64,000 nt of DNA. Origin: CAYZJV01 sp964478945 (lineage in GTDB: Bacteria; Spirochaetota; Spirochaetia; Sphaerochaetales; Sphaerochaetaceae). Positions 35,826-44,610 of this stretch are shown in pieces. The translations under genes and the position numbers were made by a program. The notes below the pieces were generated by a model, which ran no database searches, had not been told where the DNA came from, and was given only the letters and a program-made list of their open reading frames with translations. The stretch is taken from positions 1-64,000 of the forward strand of contig CAYZJV010000001.1 of assembly GCA_964478945.1 (NCBI GenBank), in the 5' to 3' direction. Each line of letters opens with the position of its first letter. Positions within the stretch are counted from its first letter, which is position 1.

Positions 35826-37103
35826 ATGAAGAGAATTATGTACTATATTGGGATCCTGGTCATGGCGGTGACGCTCATGGGCTGCTCCCAACCCATGCTT
35901 GAGGATGGCCGATGGGAAGGTATCGTCACCGTGAAGGATACCCGCTTTTTCATATATCTCAAGGCTGAGGATCAAAAACTGTTCCTCTCGATTCCGGAGA
36001 TGCTCGCAACCGATATTCCAGCTGAGGATGTGAAACGCAAAGGAGATACCGTCTCCTTCACGATACCCATCGGCACCTCGACCATGCGGTATCTTCTCAC
36101 CATCGGAACACAGGGTTTTGATGGGAAAATCCTCTATGACAACGCCAGCGGTACGGTGATGTTGCGTGAGGGAAGATATACCGTCGAACACAGACGATTG
36201 GAACAACCGCAAAGGACGGGGAAACCCGTCTCAATCGAAACCGATACCGGTACTTTGCAGGGAACCCACCTGATTCCTGAAGGCAAGGGACCATTTTCCA
36301 CTGTGCTCATCATAGCGGGATCGGGACCCACCGACAGGGATGGGAATTCCGAACTTCTGGTTGAGAGCAACGATAATCTATGGCACCTTGCACATGATTT
36401 GCAGGATGCGGGTATCGCCTCGCTCAGATACGACAAGATTGGAGTGGGAGAAAGCATTCCGGCCAAGGATTTCACCTTCGAAGGAGCTACATTCGATGAT
36501 TTCGTCAATGATGCGGTACGCTGGTTGGAGTATCTTTCCCTCGATGGTACTGTGGACACACTGGGAATAGTTGGTCATTCCGAGGGCTCCCTCATCGGAA
36601 TACTTGCAGCAGAGAAGCATCCGGTCGACTTTCTGATTTCGGTGGCAGGCAATGGCGATCCGATCGATGAACAGATGGTGAAACAAATATCGCGTATCGA
36701 TGAGGAAGCCTCCGTGATTCTCGAGAAGCGACTTGAGGAGGTTTCGAGAAGCGAGTACCGTGAAACGGGAAACCTGTTGGTGGACTCCTTCATCCCATTG
36801 GGACGTGAATTGTACCTGCAGACATGGATGTCCTACGACCCCACCGAAGAACTGCGCAAGCTCGATATGCCGACTCTCGTAACTTGGGGAGACAGGGACG
36901 AACGCCTGGTGGCGGACGACGATAGGTTCCCACAGACAGGTATGCCTGAAAACATTGAATTCAAAGAAATCAAGGATATGGGACACATGTTGCGTATCGC
37001 TCGAAACGACTTGGAATTGCAGCGGTCCTACAAGGATCGGACCATTGCACTGCATCCAAAATTCATTGAAACTGTCGTCGATTTCATTCGACGACAACAC
37101 TAG
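35826..37103 (+). CDS. lipoprotein with an alpha/beta-hydrolase domain
   Basis: The 425-residue protein has a signal peptide with lipobox LMGC (Cys20). An N-terminal beta-rich domain (about 25-125) precedes an alpha/beta-hydrolase fold (about 130-425). The nucleophile elbow is GHSEGS, the acidic residue is probably in WGDRDERL, and the histidine is in MGHML. It resembles exported serine hydrolases or peptidase-like esterases; the substrate is not evident. It precedes the PLDc_N/ABC cassette by 11 bases, suggesting one operon. Confidence 0.8.
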   Translation: MKRIMYYIGILVMAVTLMGCSQPMLEDGRWEGIVTVKDTRFFIYLKAEDQKLFLSIPEMLATDIPAEDVKRKGDTVSFTIPIGTSTMRYLLTIGTQGFDGKILYDNASGTVMLREGRYTVEHRRLEQPQRTGKPVSIETDTGTLQGTHLIPEGKGPFSTVLIIAGSGPTDRDGNSELLVESNDNLWHLAHDLQDAGIASLRYDKIGVGESIPAKDFTFEGATFDDFVNDAVRWLEYLSLDGTVDTLGIVGHSEGSLIGILAAEKHPVDFLISVAGNGDPIDEQMVKQISRIDEEASVILEKRLEEVSRSEYRETGNLLVDSFIPLGRELYLQTWMSYDPTEELRKLDMPTLVTWGDRDERLVADDDRFPQTGMPENIEFKEIKDMGHMLRIARNDLELQRSYKDRTIALHPKFIETVVDFIRRQH

Positions 37104-37114
37104 GAGGAATATCC

Positions 37115-37318
37115 ATGACAGGAGAATCATTCATTCTTGTCCTACCGTTGTTGGTATTGGAATTGGTGTTGAAGATCATTTGTCTCAGGGATTGGTTGCA
37201 CCGCGATAGATTCAACGGACTGCCCAAAATTGTTTGGCTGTTCATATTTCTATTGGTGACCCTTTTCGGACCTGTGGTCTATCTGGTGTATGGGAGGAAA
37301 ACCGATGGGCATGATTGA
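37115..37318 (+). CDS. PLDc_N-domain small membrane protein
   Basis: The 67-residue protein has two hydrophobic helices (about 6-24 and 38-58) and ends with the LFGPVVYLVYGRK signature of the phospholipase D N-terminal (PLDc_N) family, here alone without any catalytic domain. AGGAGGA precedes ATG 37115. Bacillus YxlE, encoded just before the ABC pair YxlF-YxlG, has the same domain and position. It overlaps the ABC ATPase gene start. Confidence 0.8.
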   Translation: MTGESFILVLPLLVLELVLKIICLRDWLHRDRFNGLPKIVWLFIFLLVTLFGPVVYLVYGRKTDGHD

Positions 37319-38225
37319 AGCGTTGGATTTGAAGAAGAAATACGGTTCGGTGACCGCCCTCAATGGCGTTACCCTTTCCATAAAGGAGGGAACCGTCTTT
37401 GGCTTCCTCGGACCGAATGGAGCCGGCAAAACCACTCTTATCCGCATCCTCACAGGAATGATGGGAGCCACCGCGGGATCCTATGCGATCGGAGGAACAA
37501 GTGGATCGGAGGCTCGGAGACATATCGGCTATCTCGCGCAACAACCCACTTTCTATGGTTGGATGACCGGTCGTGAGTTGCTGGAAATCTCAGGCAGCCT
37601 CTATGGCATGTCCAAATCTTCACTTGTGAGGAAGATTCCCGAGATGCTTCAACTTTGTGGAGTGGAGGATGCCGCCGATCGCAAGATTTCCACCTATTCG
37701 GGGGGAATGCGCCAAAGACTCGGTATCGCACAAGCGATATTGCATGATCCAAAGGTGGTCTTCCTCGATGAACCGGTATCGGCTTTGGACCCCATAGGAC
37801 GGAAGGAGGTCCTCACTCTGATAGGAATCCTCAGGGAACGTACCACCATATTCATGTCGTCCCATATTCTGGACGATGTGCAACGGGTCTGCGATGAAGT
37901 GGCCATCATCCACAAGGGTACCATTCGTATCCATGAAAAAACGGACATGCTCCTTCGTCTCCATGCAAAACCGGTGGTGAATCTCGAGTTTTCCACCAAG
38001 GAGGAAGTTGCCAAGTGCTCCGAAATGCTCCACAACCATGGCATTTCGTGCGGCAATGCGAATTTCGAGGTCTCCATCCCTTCGGATGTATTCGAAGCGA
38101 AGAGAGGTGAAATACTCGGTCTTATGGGAAGCCACGATTTGGGACTTGAACGGTTGCAAAGAAAGGAGGCCACATTGGAGGAGGTGTTCATGCACCATAT
38201 CGAGGAGGTGCCGCATGTTTCGTGA
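37305..38225 (+). CDS. ABC transporter ATP-binding protein
   Basis: The 306-residue ATPase has Walker A GPNGAGKT (36-43), the signature YSGGMRQRL, Walker B VVFLDEP and the H-loop in MSSHIL. A C-terminal extension of about 80 residues is typical of ABC-2 exporters. ATG 37305 has GGGAGGA six bases before it. It overlaps the permease gene by 11 bases. Cargo is not predictable. Confidence 0.93.
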   Translation: MGMIEALDLKKKYGSVTALNGVTLSIKEGTVFGFLGPNGAGKTTLIRILTGMMGATAGSYAIGGTSGSEARRHIGYLAQQPTFYGWMTGRELLEISGSLYGMSKSSLVRKIPEMLQLCGVEDAADRKISTYSGGMRQRLGIAQAILHDPKVVFLDEPVSALDPIGRKEVLTLIGILRERTTIFMSSHILDDVQRVCDEVAIIHKGTIRIHEKTDMLLRLHAKPVVNLEFSTKEEVAKCSEMLHNHGISCGNANFEVSIPSDVFEAKRGEILGLMGSHDLGLERLQRKEATLEEVFMHHIEEVPHVS

Positions 38226-38979
38226 ACACGCGTTGATTCGCAAGGAAATGATGGAAATGGTAAGAACGAGCCGGCTGCTGATTTGGATTGTATTCTGTGC
38301 ATTCTTCGGCATCGCTTCTCCGCTCACCGCGTACTATATGCCCGACATTCTCTCCATGGTGGGAGCAACCGAGAATATCGTGATACAAATCGGGAACATC
38401 ACCTATGGCGATGCCTTGGAACAGTATATCAAGAATTTCAGCCAGATAGGAACGATTGTACTCATATTGATCTCCATGGGAGCCGTGGCGGCCGAAAAAG
38501 CCGATGGTTCGATCCAATTTTTGCTGGTGAGACCAGTGGGACATATGGCGATAGTGGGGGCAAAATTGGCCACTTTGGCAGCGATGCTTCTCATTGGCAT
38601 CGCAATCGCGACCATAGCGATGGGTTTCTATACTTGGTATCTCTTTCCAGGTTTCCCCGTGCTTCCGTTCGTGGTTTCGAATGGTTTCATACTGCTCTAC
38701 TTCTTCACCATAGGTAGTGTTGCCATCGCCATTTCCACTATGGTCACCAAACCTATTGTCGCCGGTGTGGGAGCGTTGGGAGTATGGTTGCTGAGCTCCC
38801 TAATGGGCATGGTCCGCACGTTGGGAGATTTCTCATTCGTGAAGCTGGTGGATCAAGTGGTCCAGACGGTGGAAGGGTTCCCTTTCGAATGGGAACCGAC
38901 CGTGGGAGCGGTACTGCTGATGGGAGTGGCGCTTGGTTTGGGCATCATGAGCTTCACACGGTGGGAACCCGCCGGTTGA
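38215..38979 (+). CDS. ABC-2 type transporter permease
   Basis: The 254-residue protein has six hydrophobic segments (about 20-42, 75-95, 110-135, 140-165, 170-200, 230-248) and begins MFREHALIRKEMMEMVRTSRLL, as ABC-2 permeases do. GAGGAGG precedes ATG 38215. It partners with the preceding ATPase. The next gene is convergent and its stop codon directly abuts this one. Confidence 0.88.
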   Translation: MFREHALIRKEMMEMVRTSRLLIWIVFCAFFGIASPLTAYYMPDILSMVGATENIVIQIGNITYGDALEQYIKNFSQIGTIVLILISMGAVAAEKADGSIQFLLVRPVGHMAIVGAKLATLAAMLLIGIAIATIAMGFYTWYLFPGFPVLPFVVSNGFILLYFFTIGSVAIAISTMVTKPIVAGVGALGVWLLSSLMGMVRTLGDFSFVKLVDQVVQTVEGFPFEWEPTVGAVLLMGVALGLGIMSFTRWEPAG

Positions 38980-39378
38980 TCATGCGTGTGAAATGATCTG
39001 TACATGACAGGTCCTGTGTCGTGGACCATCGAATTCACAGAAGTAGATGTCTTGCCAGACACCGAGCACCAGGTGCCCATCGTTGATGGGTACCAGTGTG
39101 CTCGCTCCCATGGCGGAGGCTTTCAGATGGGCCGATGAGTTTCCTTCCGCATGCCTGAAACGGCTGTCGTCACCGAACGCCGAATCCAACCCCAACAACA
39201 TGTCATGTTTGACATCGGGATCAGAATTCTCGTTGATGGTGATGCCGGCTGTGGTATGCGGGCAGAACACCAGACAGTATCCTTCCGATACTCCCTCTTC
39301 AGCAATGAGCGCATGCACCTTGTCGGTGATGGCGAGAAATCCCTCTCTGGGGGTGGACAATTTCAATGTGTACAACAT
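38980..39378 (-). CDS. YjbQ/UPF0047 family protein
   Basis: The 132-residue protein has the family motifs CPHTTAGITINEN and VPINDGHLVLGVWQDIYFCEFDGPR, and is close to the normal length of about 135. Members show thiamine-phosphate synthase-like activity in tests, but their physiological role is unsettled. It follows rpsD by 42 bases on the same strand. Confidence 0.9.
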   Translation of the reverse strand: MLYTLKLSTPREGFLAITDKVHALIAEEGVSEGYCLVFCPHTTAGITINENSDPDVKHDMLLGLDSAFGDDSRFRHAEGNSSAHLKASAMGASTLVPINDGHLVLGVWQDIYFCEFDGPRHRTCHVQIISHA

Positions 39379-39420
39379 GTGCCCATCGTAGTATGCAAAT
39401 CGATCGCGGTCAATGTCGGA

Positions 39421-40008
39421 TCACTTGGAATAGAGTTCAACGATGGAACGTTCGGTCACATCGAAATCAAGTTCACTTCTTTTTGGTTCCCCGATCACTT
39501 TGGCCGTGAATGTCGTTTCATCGAAGGAGAGCCAAGATGGAAGGGCCCGATTGGTGGAAAATTTCCTGGCTTTTATCTGTGGCAAAAGGGAAGGGGACAC
39601 GCTTATCTCGTCACCTACCTTCACTCCAACAGAGGGAATGTCGACCCGTTTTCCGTCAATCCTCAGGTGTCCATGATTGACCAGTTGCCTTGCTTGTATA
39701 CGGGTTGTCGCGAATCCCAGACGGTATACGATGTTGTCGAACCTCAACTCCAAGAGTTTGAGCAGATTTTCTCCAGTCATCCCCTCCATTTTCTCAGCTT
39801 TTCGATATGTGAGCCTAAATTGCTTCTCCAAGACCCCGTATACGAACTTGACCTTCTGTTTTTCCTTGAGCTGGTTCGCATATTCGCTCGTCTTGCGTCG
39901 AGTGGGGCGTTTACCCCTAATGCTGGGTCTATGGGTATAGCCGAGTACGATCGGATCTATTCCAAGATGCCTACACCTTTTGAACACTGGTGCCCTAGAT
40001 ATTGCCAT
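39421..40008 (-). CDS. rpsD: 30S ribosomal protein S4
   Basis: Primary 16S rRNA-binding protein and small-subunit assembly nucleator. The 195-residue protein has the N-terminal MAISRAPVFKRCRHLGIDP and the S4 RNA-binding domain (about 84-145, LLELRFDNIVYRLGFATTR). Only one cysteine (Cys12) remains of the four of zinc-type S4, so it is the zinc-free form. It is alone, away from the rpsM-rpsK-rpoA operon, with its own promoter. Confidence 0.97.
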   Translation of the reverse strand: MAISRAPVFKRCRHLGIDPIVLGYTHRPSIRGKRPTRRKTSEYANQLKEKQKVKFVYGVLEKQFRLTYRKAEKMEGMTGENLLKLLELRFDNIVYRLGFATTRIQARQLVNHGHLRIDGKRVDIPSVGVKVGDEISVSPSLLPQIKARKFSTNRALPSWLSFDETTFTAKVIGEPKRSELDFDVTERSIVELYSK

Positions 40009-40063
40009 GGTTGCGTTACCACCTTACATTACAATTTATTAGCTGCTGCTAACTTTTAGGATA

Positions 40064-40092
40064 TATATAGCAAATATATGTGACAATTGCAA
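40064..40092 (-). promoter_or_regulatory. promoter of rpsD
   Basis: On the minus strand TTGCAA (40092-40087) and TATATA (40069-40064) are separated by 17 bases. The predicted start is about 50 bases before the rpsD start codon. Confidence 0.55.
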
Positions 40093-40194
40093 CACTTCTT
40101 GCCGAATTACCCTCTGTTACCTTCACCTTTTCAGATTGTCTTGCTATGTGAAGAATGTTACATTGGAGTAAGTCCACAAATCGAGGAGGCCGGT

Positions 40195-41136
40195 ATGTTC
40201 AAGGATATGGTGAAAAAGACCATCGTGACCCTATTGCTTTTCACGCTCGTGCTCGGATCTGTATACGCGGAGAACGAACCGGTACCCATCGAGCCGATGG
40301 ATGAGAACTCGGTGGCGGAGGAGGAAATCCCGTCGGAATCCACCGATGCCGGCACCGTCGAAGTCCTCCCTTTGGAGATGGATACCACGGAGACAGAGGG
40401 TTCGAACATAGTGATTGAAGCTACCGATGAAAAGATTGCGATGGAGGGAAACACTACTTTGGGTGGAGTGAATGGGTATGTCGTGTTGCCAAGCGCGTTG
40501 CCTTTCTCCAGCGATGGTGGACCAGCTCTTGCGACCGGATACCAGGCGATTTGGGAATTTCCCTCGACATTCGCCCATATTCCCTATATCCAATTCGGCT
40601 TTCTCGAGGACTTCGAGGCTTCACTTTCTGTCGATATCGATGCATCGGTCGATTTGTTGTTGAATGGGAAATGGCGCTTTTTGAAAAGGGGAACAACCTC
40701 GGTCTCTTTCGGTTTCGTAGGGCAAGCCATTGACTTGGGTACCACCAACAAGCTAGCCGCACACACCTATTTTGCCAGCACCTTCTCCTCGAATTTCATC
40801 GACTGGCCTTCCAAAACCACCATACTGATCGGGTATACCTTCAGCGATCCGTTGAATTCCAATATCGATTTCGGCATGGGATTCCAAGCACCCCTATTGC
40901 AGAAGGTGTTGAAGGGGAAAGTCGATTTCCTTATCGATTTCGGCAATGTCTCCTACAGCATGAACCCGAGCGCAGGTGATGCAACCGATAGGGGAATGCT
41001 GAATATGGGTCTCCGAGTGCTTCCCATCGAATTCATGCGGGGAACCTTCTTCACATTCGATCTGAGGGTATTGGATCTATTGGATGACAAGGGAAGGGGT
41101 GTGAGCGCAGGGATGTCGATCGCCTTCAGACCATGA
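40195..41136 (+). CDS. exported beta-barrel-like protein of unknown function
   Basis: The 313-residue protein starts at ATG 40195 after GAGGAGGCC. It has a signal peptide (about 1-25, ending VYA) and an unusual Glu/Pro/Thr-rich acidic linker (about 26-75). About 230 residues of amphipathic strands follow (YVVLPSALPF, FGFLEDFEASLSVDIDASV, FFTFDLRVLDLL). It is likely an outer-membrane or periplasmic barrel. The family is not recognised. It is divergent from rpsD and convergent with tmRNA. Confidence 0.6.
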   Translation: MFKDMVKKTIVTLLLFTLVLGSVYAENEPVPIEPMDENSVAEEEIPSESTDAGTVEVLPLEMDTTETEGSNIVIEATDEKIAMEGNTTLGGVNGYVVLPSALPFSSDGGPALATGYQAIWEFPSTFAHIPYIQFGFLEDFEASLSVDIDASVDLLLNGKWRFLKRGTTSVSFGFVGQAIDLGTTNKLAAHTYFASTFSSNFIDWPSKTTILIGYTFSDPLNSNIDFGMGFQAPLLQKVLKGKVDFLIDFGNVSYSMNPSAGDATDRGMLNMGLRVLPIEFMRGTFFTFDLRVLDLLDDKGRGVSAGMSIAFRP

Positions 41137-41144
41137 ACAATCGT

Positions 41145-41183
41145 ACACCCCGTCCAATCACCAAAGGCTGTTGAACGGGGTGT
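41145..41183. terminator. bidirectional hairpin between the exported protein gene and tmRNA
   Basis: ACACCCCGT (41145-41153) and ACGGGGTGT (41175-41183) form a perfect 9-base-pair stem with a 21-base loop. It lies just past the plus-strand stop and just past the 3' end of tmRNA on the minus strand. The T-tracts are weak. Confidence 0.5.
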
Positions 41184-41195
41184 AGTTCGGATTAT

Positions 41196-41565
41196 TGGAG
41201 GTGGGGGGAGTCGAACCCCCGTCCTAACGTGCCACCCGATGGCGTCTACAAGCTTAGTCTCTGTTCATTGTTTCAAGGCGGATCGGACCAGCGACCAACG
41301 TTACCACCTCTGAGCCAGCTGTATTGTCCCCTGTGCGCACCGGCACTGCACAAGGTAAGCCCCTAGTCTTACAAGCATTCAGAGGCTAAGAGCGGCACCT
41401 CTGAGGCCTGTACGTTCCTACTACTTAAGCAGCAAGAGCGTATTCTGCGTCGTAAGAGACTTCGTCTTCTTTCTTGGCAGTTAAATGTTTTGCTAGTTTT
41501 AGGAGTTGGCGCTCCGCTTGCAACCACCGGCATGATCTGACGCCAGTCGAAACCAATACACCCCC
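41196..41565 (-). ncRNA. ssrA: transfer-messenger RNA (tmRNA)
   Basis: tmRNA rescues stalled ribosomes with SmpB. The 5' end GGGGGTG (41565-41559) pairs with CACCTCC near the 3' end to form the acceptor stem, followed by the discriminator A at 41196; CCA is not encoded. The T-arm reads GGGGG-TTCGACT-CCCCC. The tag frame runs from GCC at 41478 to a TAA at 41425 and encodes AKKEDEVSYDAEYALAA, ending in the usual YALAA proteolysis signal. It lies just after smpB. Confidence 0.95.
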
Positions 41566-41589
41566 GAAGGGGTCCGTCCATACTCTACC

Positions 41590-41617
41590 ACTATGTACGT
41601 TGTTGGGCAAGGGTCAA
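41590..41617 (-). promoter_or_regulatory. candidate tmRNA promoter
   Basis: On the minus strand TTGACC (41617-41612) and CATAGT (41595-41590) are 16 bases apart, overlapping the smpB stop codon and about 25 bases before the mature tmRNA 5' end. The tmRNA could also be processed from smpB read-through. Confidence 0.4.
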
Positions 41618-42078
41618 CGATTGAAATTCTTCATCTCACGACGCATCTCACGTTGCATGTCGCGATCCCGTATCGCATTGCGCTTGTCATGCGCTTGTTT
41701 TCCCCTACAGAGGGAAATGCGCACCTTCACCAGATTTCCCTTGAGATACACCAAGGTGGGAACAAGGGTCATTCCCTTCTCATCGATCTTCCTCTTCATT
41801 CTCTTCATCTCCTGGCGATGTACCAAAAGACGTCTTTCCCTTTCCGGTTCATGGTTGTTGATACTGCCATGGGAGTAGGGGGAGATGTGGAGACCGATGA
41901 GCACAAGACCTTTGGCAGTGATCTTCACATAGCTGTCGCCGAAGGAGAATCGTCCCATCCTGATCGATTTCACCTCTGTTCCCTGCAGCGCTATGCCGCT
42001 TTCGAAATCCTCCACCACTTCATAGTTGAAGTAGGCCTTCTTGTTCTTCTGCAATATCTTGATTTCGTCTTTAGCCAT
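41614..42078 (-). CDS. smpB: SsrA-binding protein SmpB
   Basis: Partner of tmRNA in trans-translation. The 154-residue protein has the oligonucleotide-binding barrel (KAYFNYEVVEDFESGIALQGTEVKSIR) and the basic C-terminal tail that enters the mRNA channel, RDMQREMRREMKNFNR. It lies 12 bases after the FGE-fold protein gene and 48 bases before tmRNA on the same strand. Confidence 0.96.
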   Translation of the reverse strand: MAKDEIKILQKNKKAYFNYEVVEDFESGIALQGTEVKSIRMGRFSFGDSYVKITAKGLVLIGLHISPYSHGSINNHEPERERRLLVHRQEMKRMKRKIDEKGMTLVPTLVYLKGNLVKVRISLCRGKQAHDKRNAIRDRDMQREMRREMKNFNR

Positions 42079-42090
42079 ACAATATTCCCA

Positions 42091-43518
42091 TTACCGTGAC
42101 CACGCTATCCTGAATCCTATGGTTTCGGCACAAGTCTGCCTGGTCACCACACCAACTGTCGCCCTCTCGATCTCGGAACCGTCGTTGAGATGGCTGCCCC
42201 CCTTGATCACGATATCGGTGCGATCCGATTCCCAAGCCACCGGTATGCCGGAAACACGACCAAGTGGAACATACGGATCGCTGGTGAATTCCCACAATCC
42301 CCCAAGCATGGCCGAAGGGCCTTTGCTGTCAACGGTGGCTACGGTACCGTTTTGGTACGGCTTGCCATCCACCGACATGGCCGCCAATTCCCATTGTCCT
42401 TGATCGGGTAGGAAGACCTGCGTTCCCGTGAGTTCGGAAAGCCATGACACGAAGGCTTGCGCAGCATGCCAGGATACGTTGCGTATCGGTTGTGTAGATA
42501 CGATTGAAGTGGTGGGATACACTCCTGCGAGATAATTCCCATCCACCATGCCGTCGGCCATCAGTTGTTCGCTGTTGCCTTTTGCCCAATAGGGGTTGTG
42601 GGCGATGAATTGTGCCCAAAGATATTCGCTGGTTTCCAACGCTGCGATGGAAAAAGGACCCGACACGGTGGCCATTCCCATTTCCTGCACACCAGGATAG
42701 GTGTGTTCCACACTTCGTCCCATCGTGAATTCGGTTTCACCATAGGAAAATCCTGTGATTGGCGCAACGGAACCAAGGGGAATCTCGAGTGCCGTACGTG
42801 AATAGTCCACATGCCCGACCTTGGCTTGGAGACCGGCCTTTTCCGTCGGTTCACCATCGAAAAGATGCAAAATCGATGCAGCCTTTTCACCAATGTGCAC
42901 ATCCGGCAGCATCTCGAGAGCTTTCGTGAAATCGTCGACCATGGTCCGGGAAGTCATGTGGTTGAGACTCTGGAGGAAGAAATCCTGCACTATGGATTGG
43001 TCCTCCGCATATGCAAGTGTTGCCACCGTGCGGGCCACCTGCTGGAACAACGGAGGCCTTTGGTAGGATTCGGAAAAATCGGTGACTGCACTCCATGCAA
43101 TGACCTGATCGTACATTGAATGCAGATAATCGCTCAATTGAATATCATCATCAATGAATGAACTAGCTGCTACGTCTTGAGAACGGGGAAACAACCAAGT
43201 AAAGAATACCGGATGACCGGTTTCGAAGGAGACGATCGTTTCACCGACTCCATCATGTGAGAATACGGCCTCATGGATGCCCGGTTCAATGAAGGCGGTC
43301 ACAGGTGTGGATCCCACGTAGGTTCCGTCCACGTGCACTACCACAGGATCCACTTCACTGGTGAATGTGACTCGTTTCCCGCTGTTGAGTATTCCGGGAA
43401 GAACTCCCACCAAAAACACCACCACCAACAATATCACCAGGTAGATGATCGTGAGGTATAGTCCCGGCTGCATGCCGAGAATGGGTTGCAGCTTCACCGG
43501 TTCGACTTGAATCGGCAT
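42091..43518 (-). CDS. membrane-anchored PEGA and FGE-fold (sulfatase-modifying factor-like) protein
   Basis: The 475-residue protein has one membrane helix (about 19-44), a PEGA-like beta domain (about 48-110: VVVHVDGTYVGSTPV), a helical linker and a C-terminal formylglycine-generating-enzyme fold (about 270-475: GEFTMG-like FTMGRSVEHTYPG, RNVSWHAAQAFVSWLSELTG, GGLWEFTSDPY, KGGSHLNDG, GFRIAWSR). The cysteines that make true FGE catalytic are not present around KGGSHLNDG, so it is probably a non-catalytic binding protein. GAGG before ATG 43518 sets the start; ATG 43539 is an alternative. Confidence 0.8.
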   Translation of the reverse strand: MPIQVEPVKLQPILGMQPGLYLTIIYLVILLVVVFLVGVLPGILNSGKRVTFTSEVDPVVVHVDGTYVGSTPVTAFIEPGIHEAVFSHDGVGETIVSFETGHPVFFTWLFPRSQDVAASSFIDDDIQLSDYLHSMYDQVIAWSAVTDFSESYQRPPLFQQVARTVATLAYAEDQSIVQDFFLQSLNHMTSRTMVDDFTKALEMLPDVHIGEKAASILHLFDGEPTEKAGLQAKVGHVDYSRTALEIPLGSVAPITGFSYGETEFTMGRSVEHTYPGVQEMGMATVSGPFSIAALETSEYLWAQFIAHNPYWAKGNSEQLMADGMVDGNYLAGVYPTTSIVSTQPIRNVSWHAAQAFVSWLSELTGTQVFLPDQGQWELAAMSVDGKPYQNGTVATVDSKGPSAMLGGLWEFTSDPYVPLGRVSGIPVAWESDRTDIVIKGGSHLNDGSEIERATVGVVTRQTCAETIGFRIAWSR

Positions 43519-43603
43519 CTCATCCTCTTTCTTTTTCATCCATTGAAAAGTACCTTCAGCACCACTTATTGTCAATGGCATCGGTTTGTGATAGCTTGAC
43601 GAT

Positions 43604-44602
43604 ATGGCACAGTATTTCGCATGGATCCAGAGCATCACCGAAGCTCGTCTCACCAAACGGTTGGAGCGCATTGCCAGAGAAAAGGCCCAGCGTTCTGCAA
43701 AACGCACCTTGAAGGGAGAATTGCTCAGTTGGCTCGATGCGATCGTCTTTGCGGTGGTATTCGTACTGCTCATCAACCAATATATATTCCAGCTCTTCAT
43801 GATTCCCACACCTTCCATGGTCGACACGCTTTTGGTCAAGGACAGGGTATTCGTAAGCAAGACCGCCTACGGAATCGAACTGTATCCGGGTGGCAGGAAA
43901 ATCCTTGCGAACACACAACCCCTTAGGGACGATATCATCGTGTTCTACAACCCCGAATACGAATCCAGAGGACCGGTGTTCGATGTACTTTCACAGATGA
44001 TCTACATGGCCACATTCTCATTGGTGAACATCGATGTGGATGAAGACGGGAACATGAGGGAACGGTTGTATGTGAAGCGTGCCGCGGCGCTCGGAGGTGA
44101 GACGGTTACCTTCAACGAGGGGACTGCCCAACTCGCGGGAGCGGGACAATGGGCACCAACCGACGATCCGACCTTCAGGGAGAAGAACGGTCTGTCGACT
44201 GCTCCGAAGCAGAGCCTCGATTCATCCCTGTATCCAGGGATTCGCGCCTATGGGGCTTTGCTGGGATACCAGGAGATGGGTCTCGGCACATCGGCACCCA
44301 ACCATCTGGTCCAATCCTACCAAAAGGTCGCCAACTACCGTGGACTGGTCGATTATTACCAGGTGTCCGCTTCAAGAACCGCAACCGAACAGATGATAGC
44401 TCCCCACGTGTTGGGCCATCGATCGGCAGCTGCGAAGTACCGTCTCGGCACCTATGTTCCCCATGGCTATGTCTTGCCGCTTGGAGACAATCGTGACAAC
44501 TCCCAGGACGGCAGATATTTCGGTCCCGTACCCCATTCCACGGTCATAGGCCGGGTCTTGTTCAGGTTCTGGCCTTTGAATCGTCTCGGAGGCGTTTCCT
44601 GA
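43604..44602 (+). CDS. lepB: signal peptidase I
   Basis: Cleaves export signal peptides at the cytoplasmic membrane. The 332-residue protein has a basic N-terminal arm, one membrane helix (about 43-64), the catalytic Ser71 in IPTPSM and the general base Lys158 in RLYVKRAAALGGE. The final conserved box is GDNRDNSQDGRYFGPV. About 120 residues separate the Lys box from the last box, a large insertion compared with the shortest family members. No clear ribosome binding site is seen at ATG 43604. Confidence 0.93.
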   Translation: MAQYFAWIQSITEARLTKRLERIAREKAQRSAKRTLKGELLSWLDAIVFAVVFVLLINQYIFQLFMIPTPSMVDTLLVKDRVFVSKTAYGIELYPGGRKILANTQPLRDDIIVFYNPEYESRGPVFDVLSQMIYMATFSLVNIDVDEDGNMRERLYVKRAAALGGETVTFNEGTAQLAGAGQWAPTDDPTFREKNGLSTAPKQSLDSSLYPGIRAYGALLGYQEMGLGTSAPNHLVQSYQKVANYRGLVDYYQVSASRTATEQMIAPHVLGHRSAAAKYRLGTYVPHGYVLPLGDNRDNSQDGRYFGPVPHSTVIGRVLFRFWPLNRLGGVS

Positions 44603-44610
44603 CCCATTCG

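Noticed and set aside
41425..41610. A 61-codon open frame ending in the tag peptide
   Set aside because: It lies within tmRNA; only the 17-residue tag part is translated, by trans-translation.
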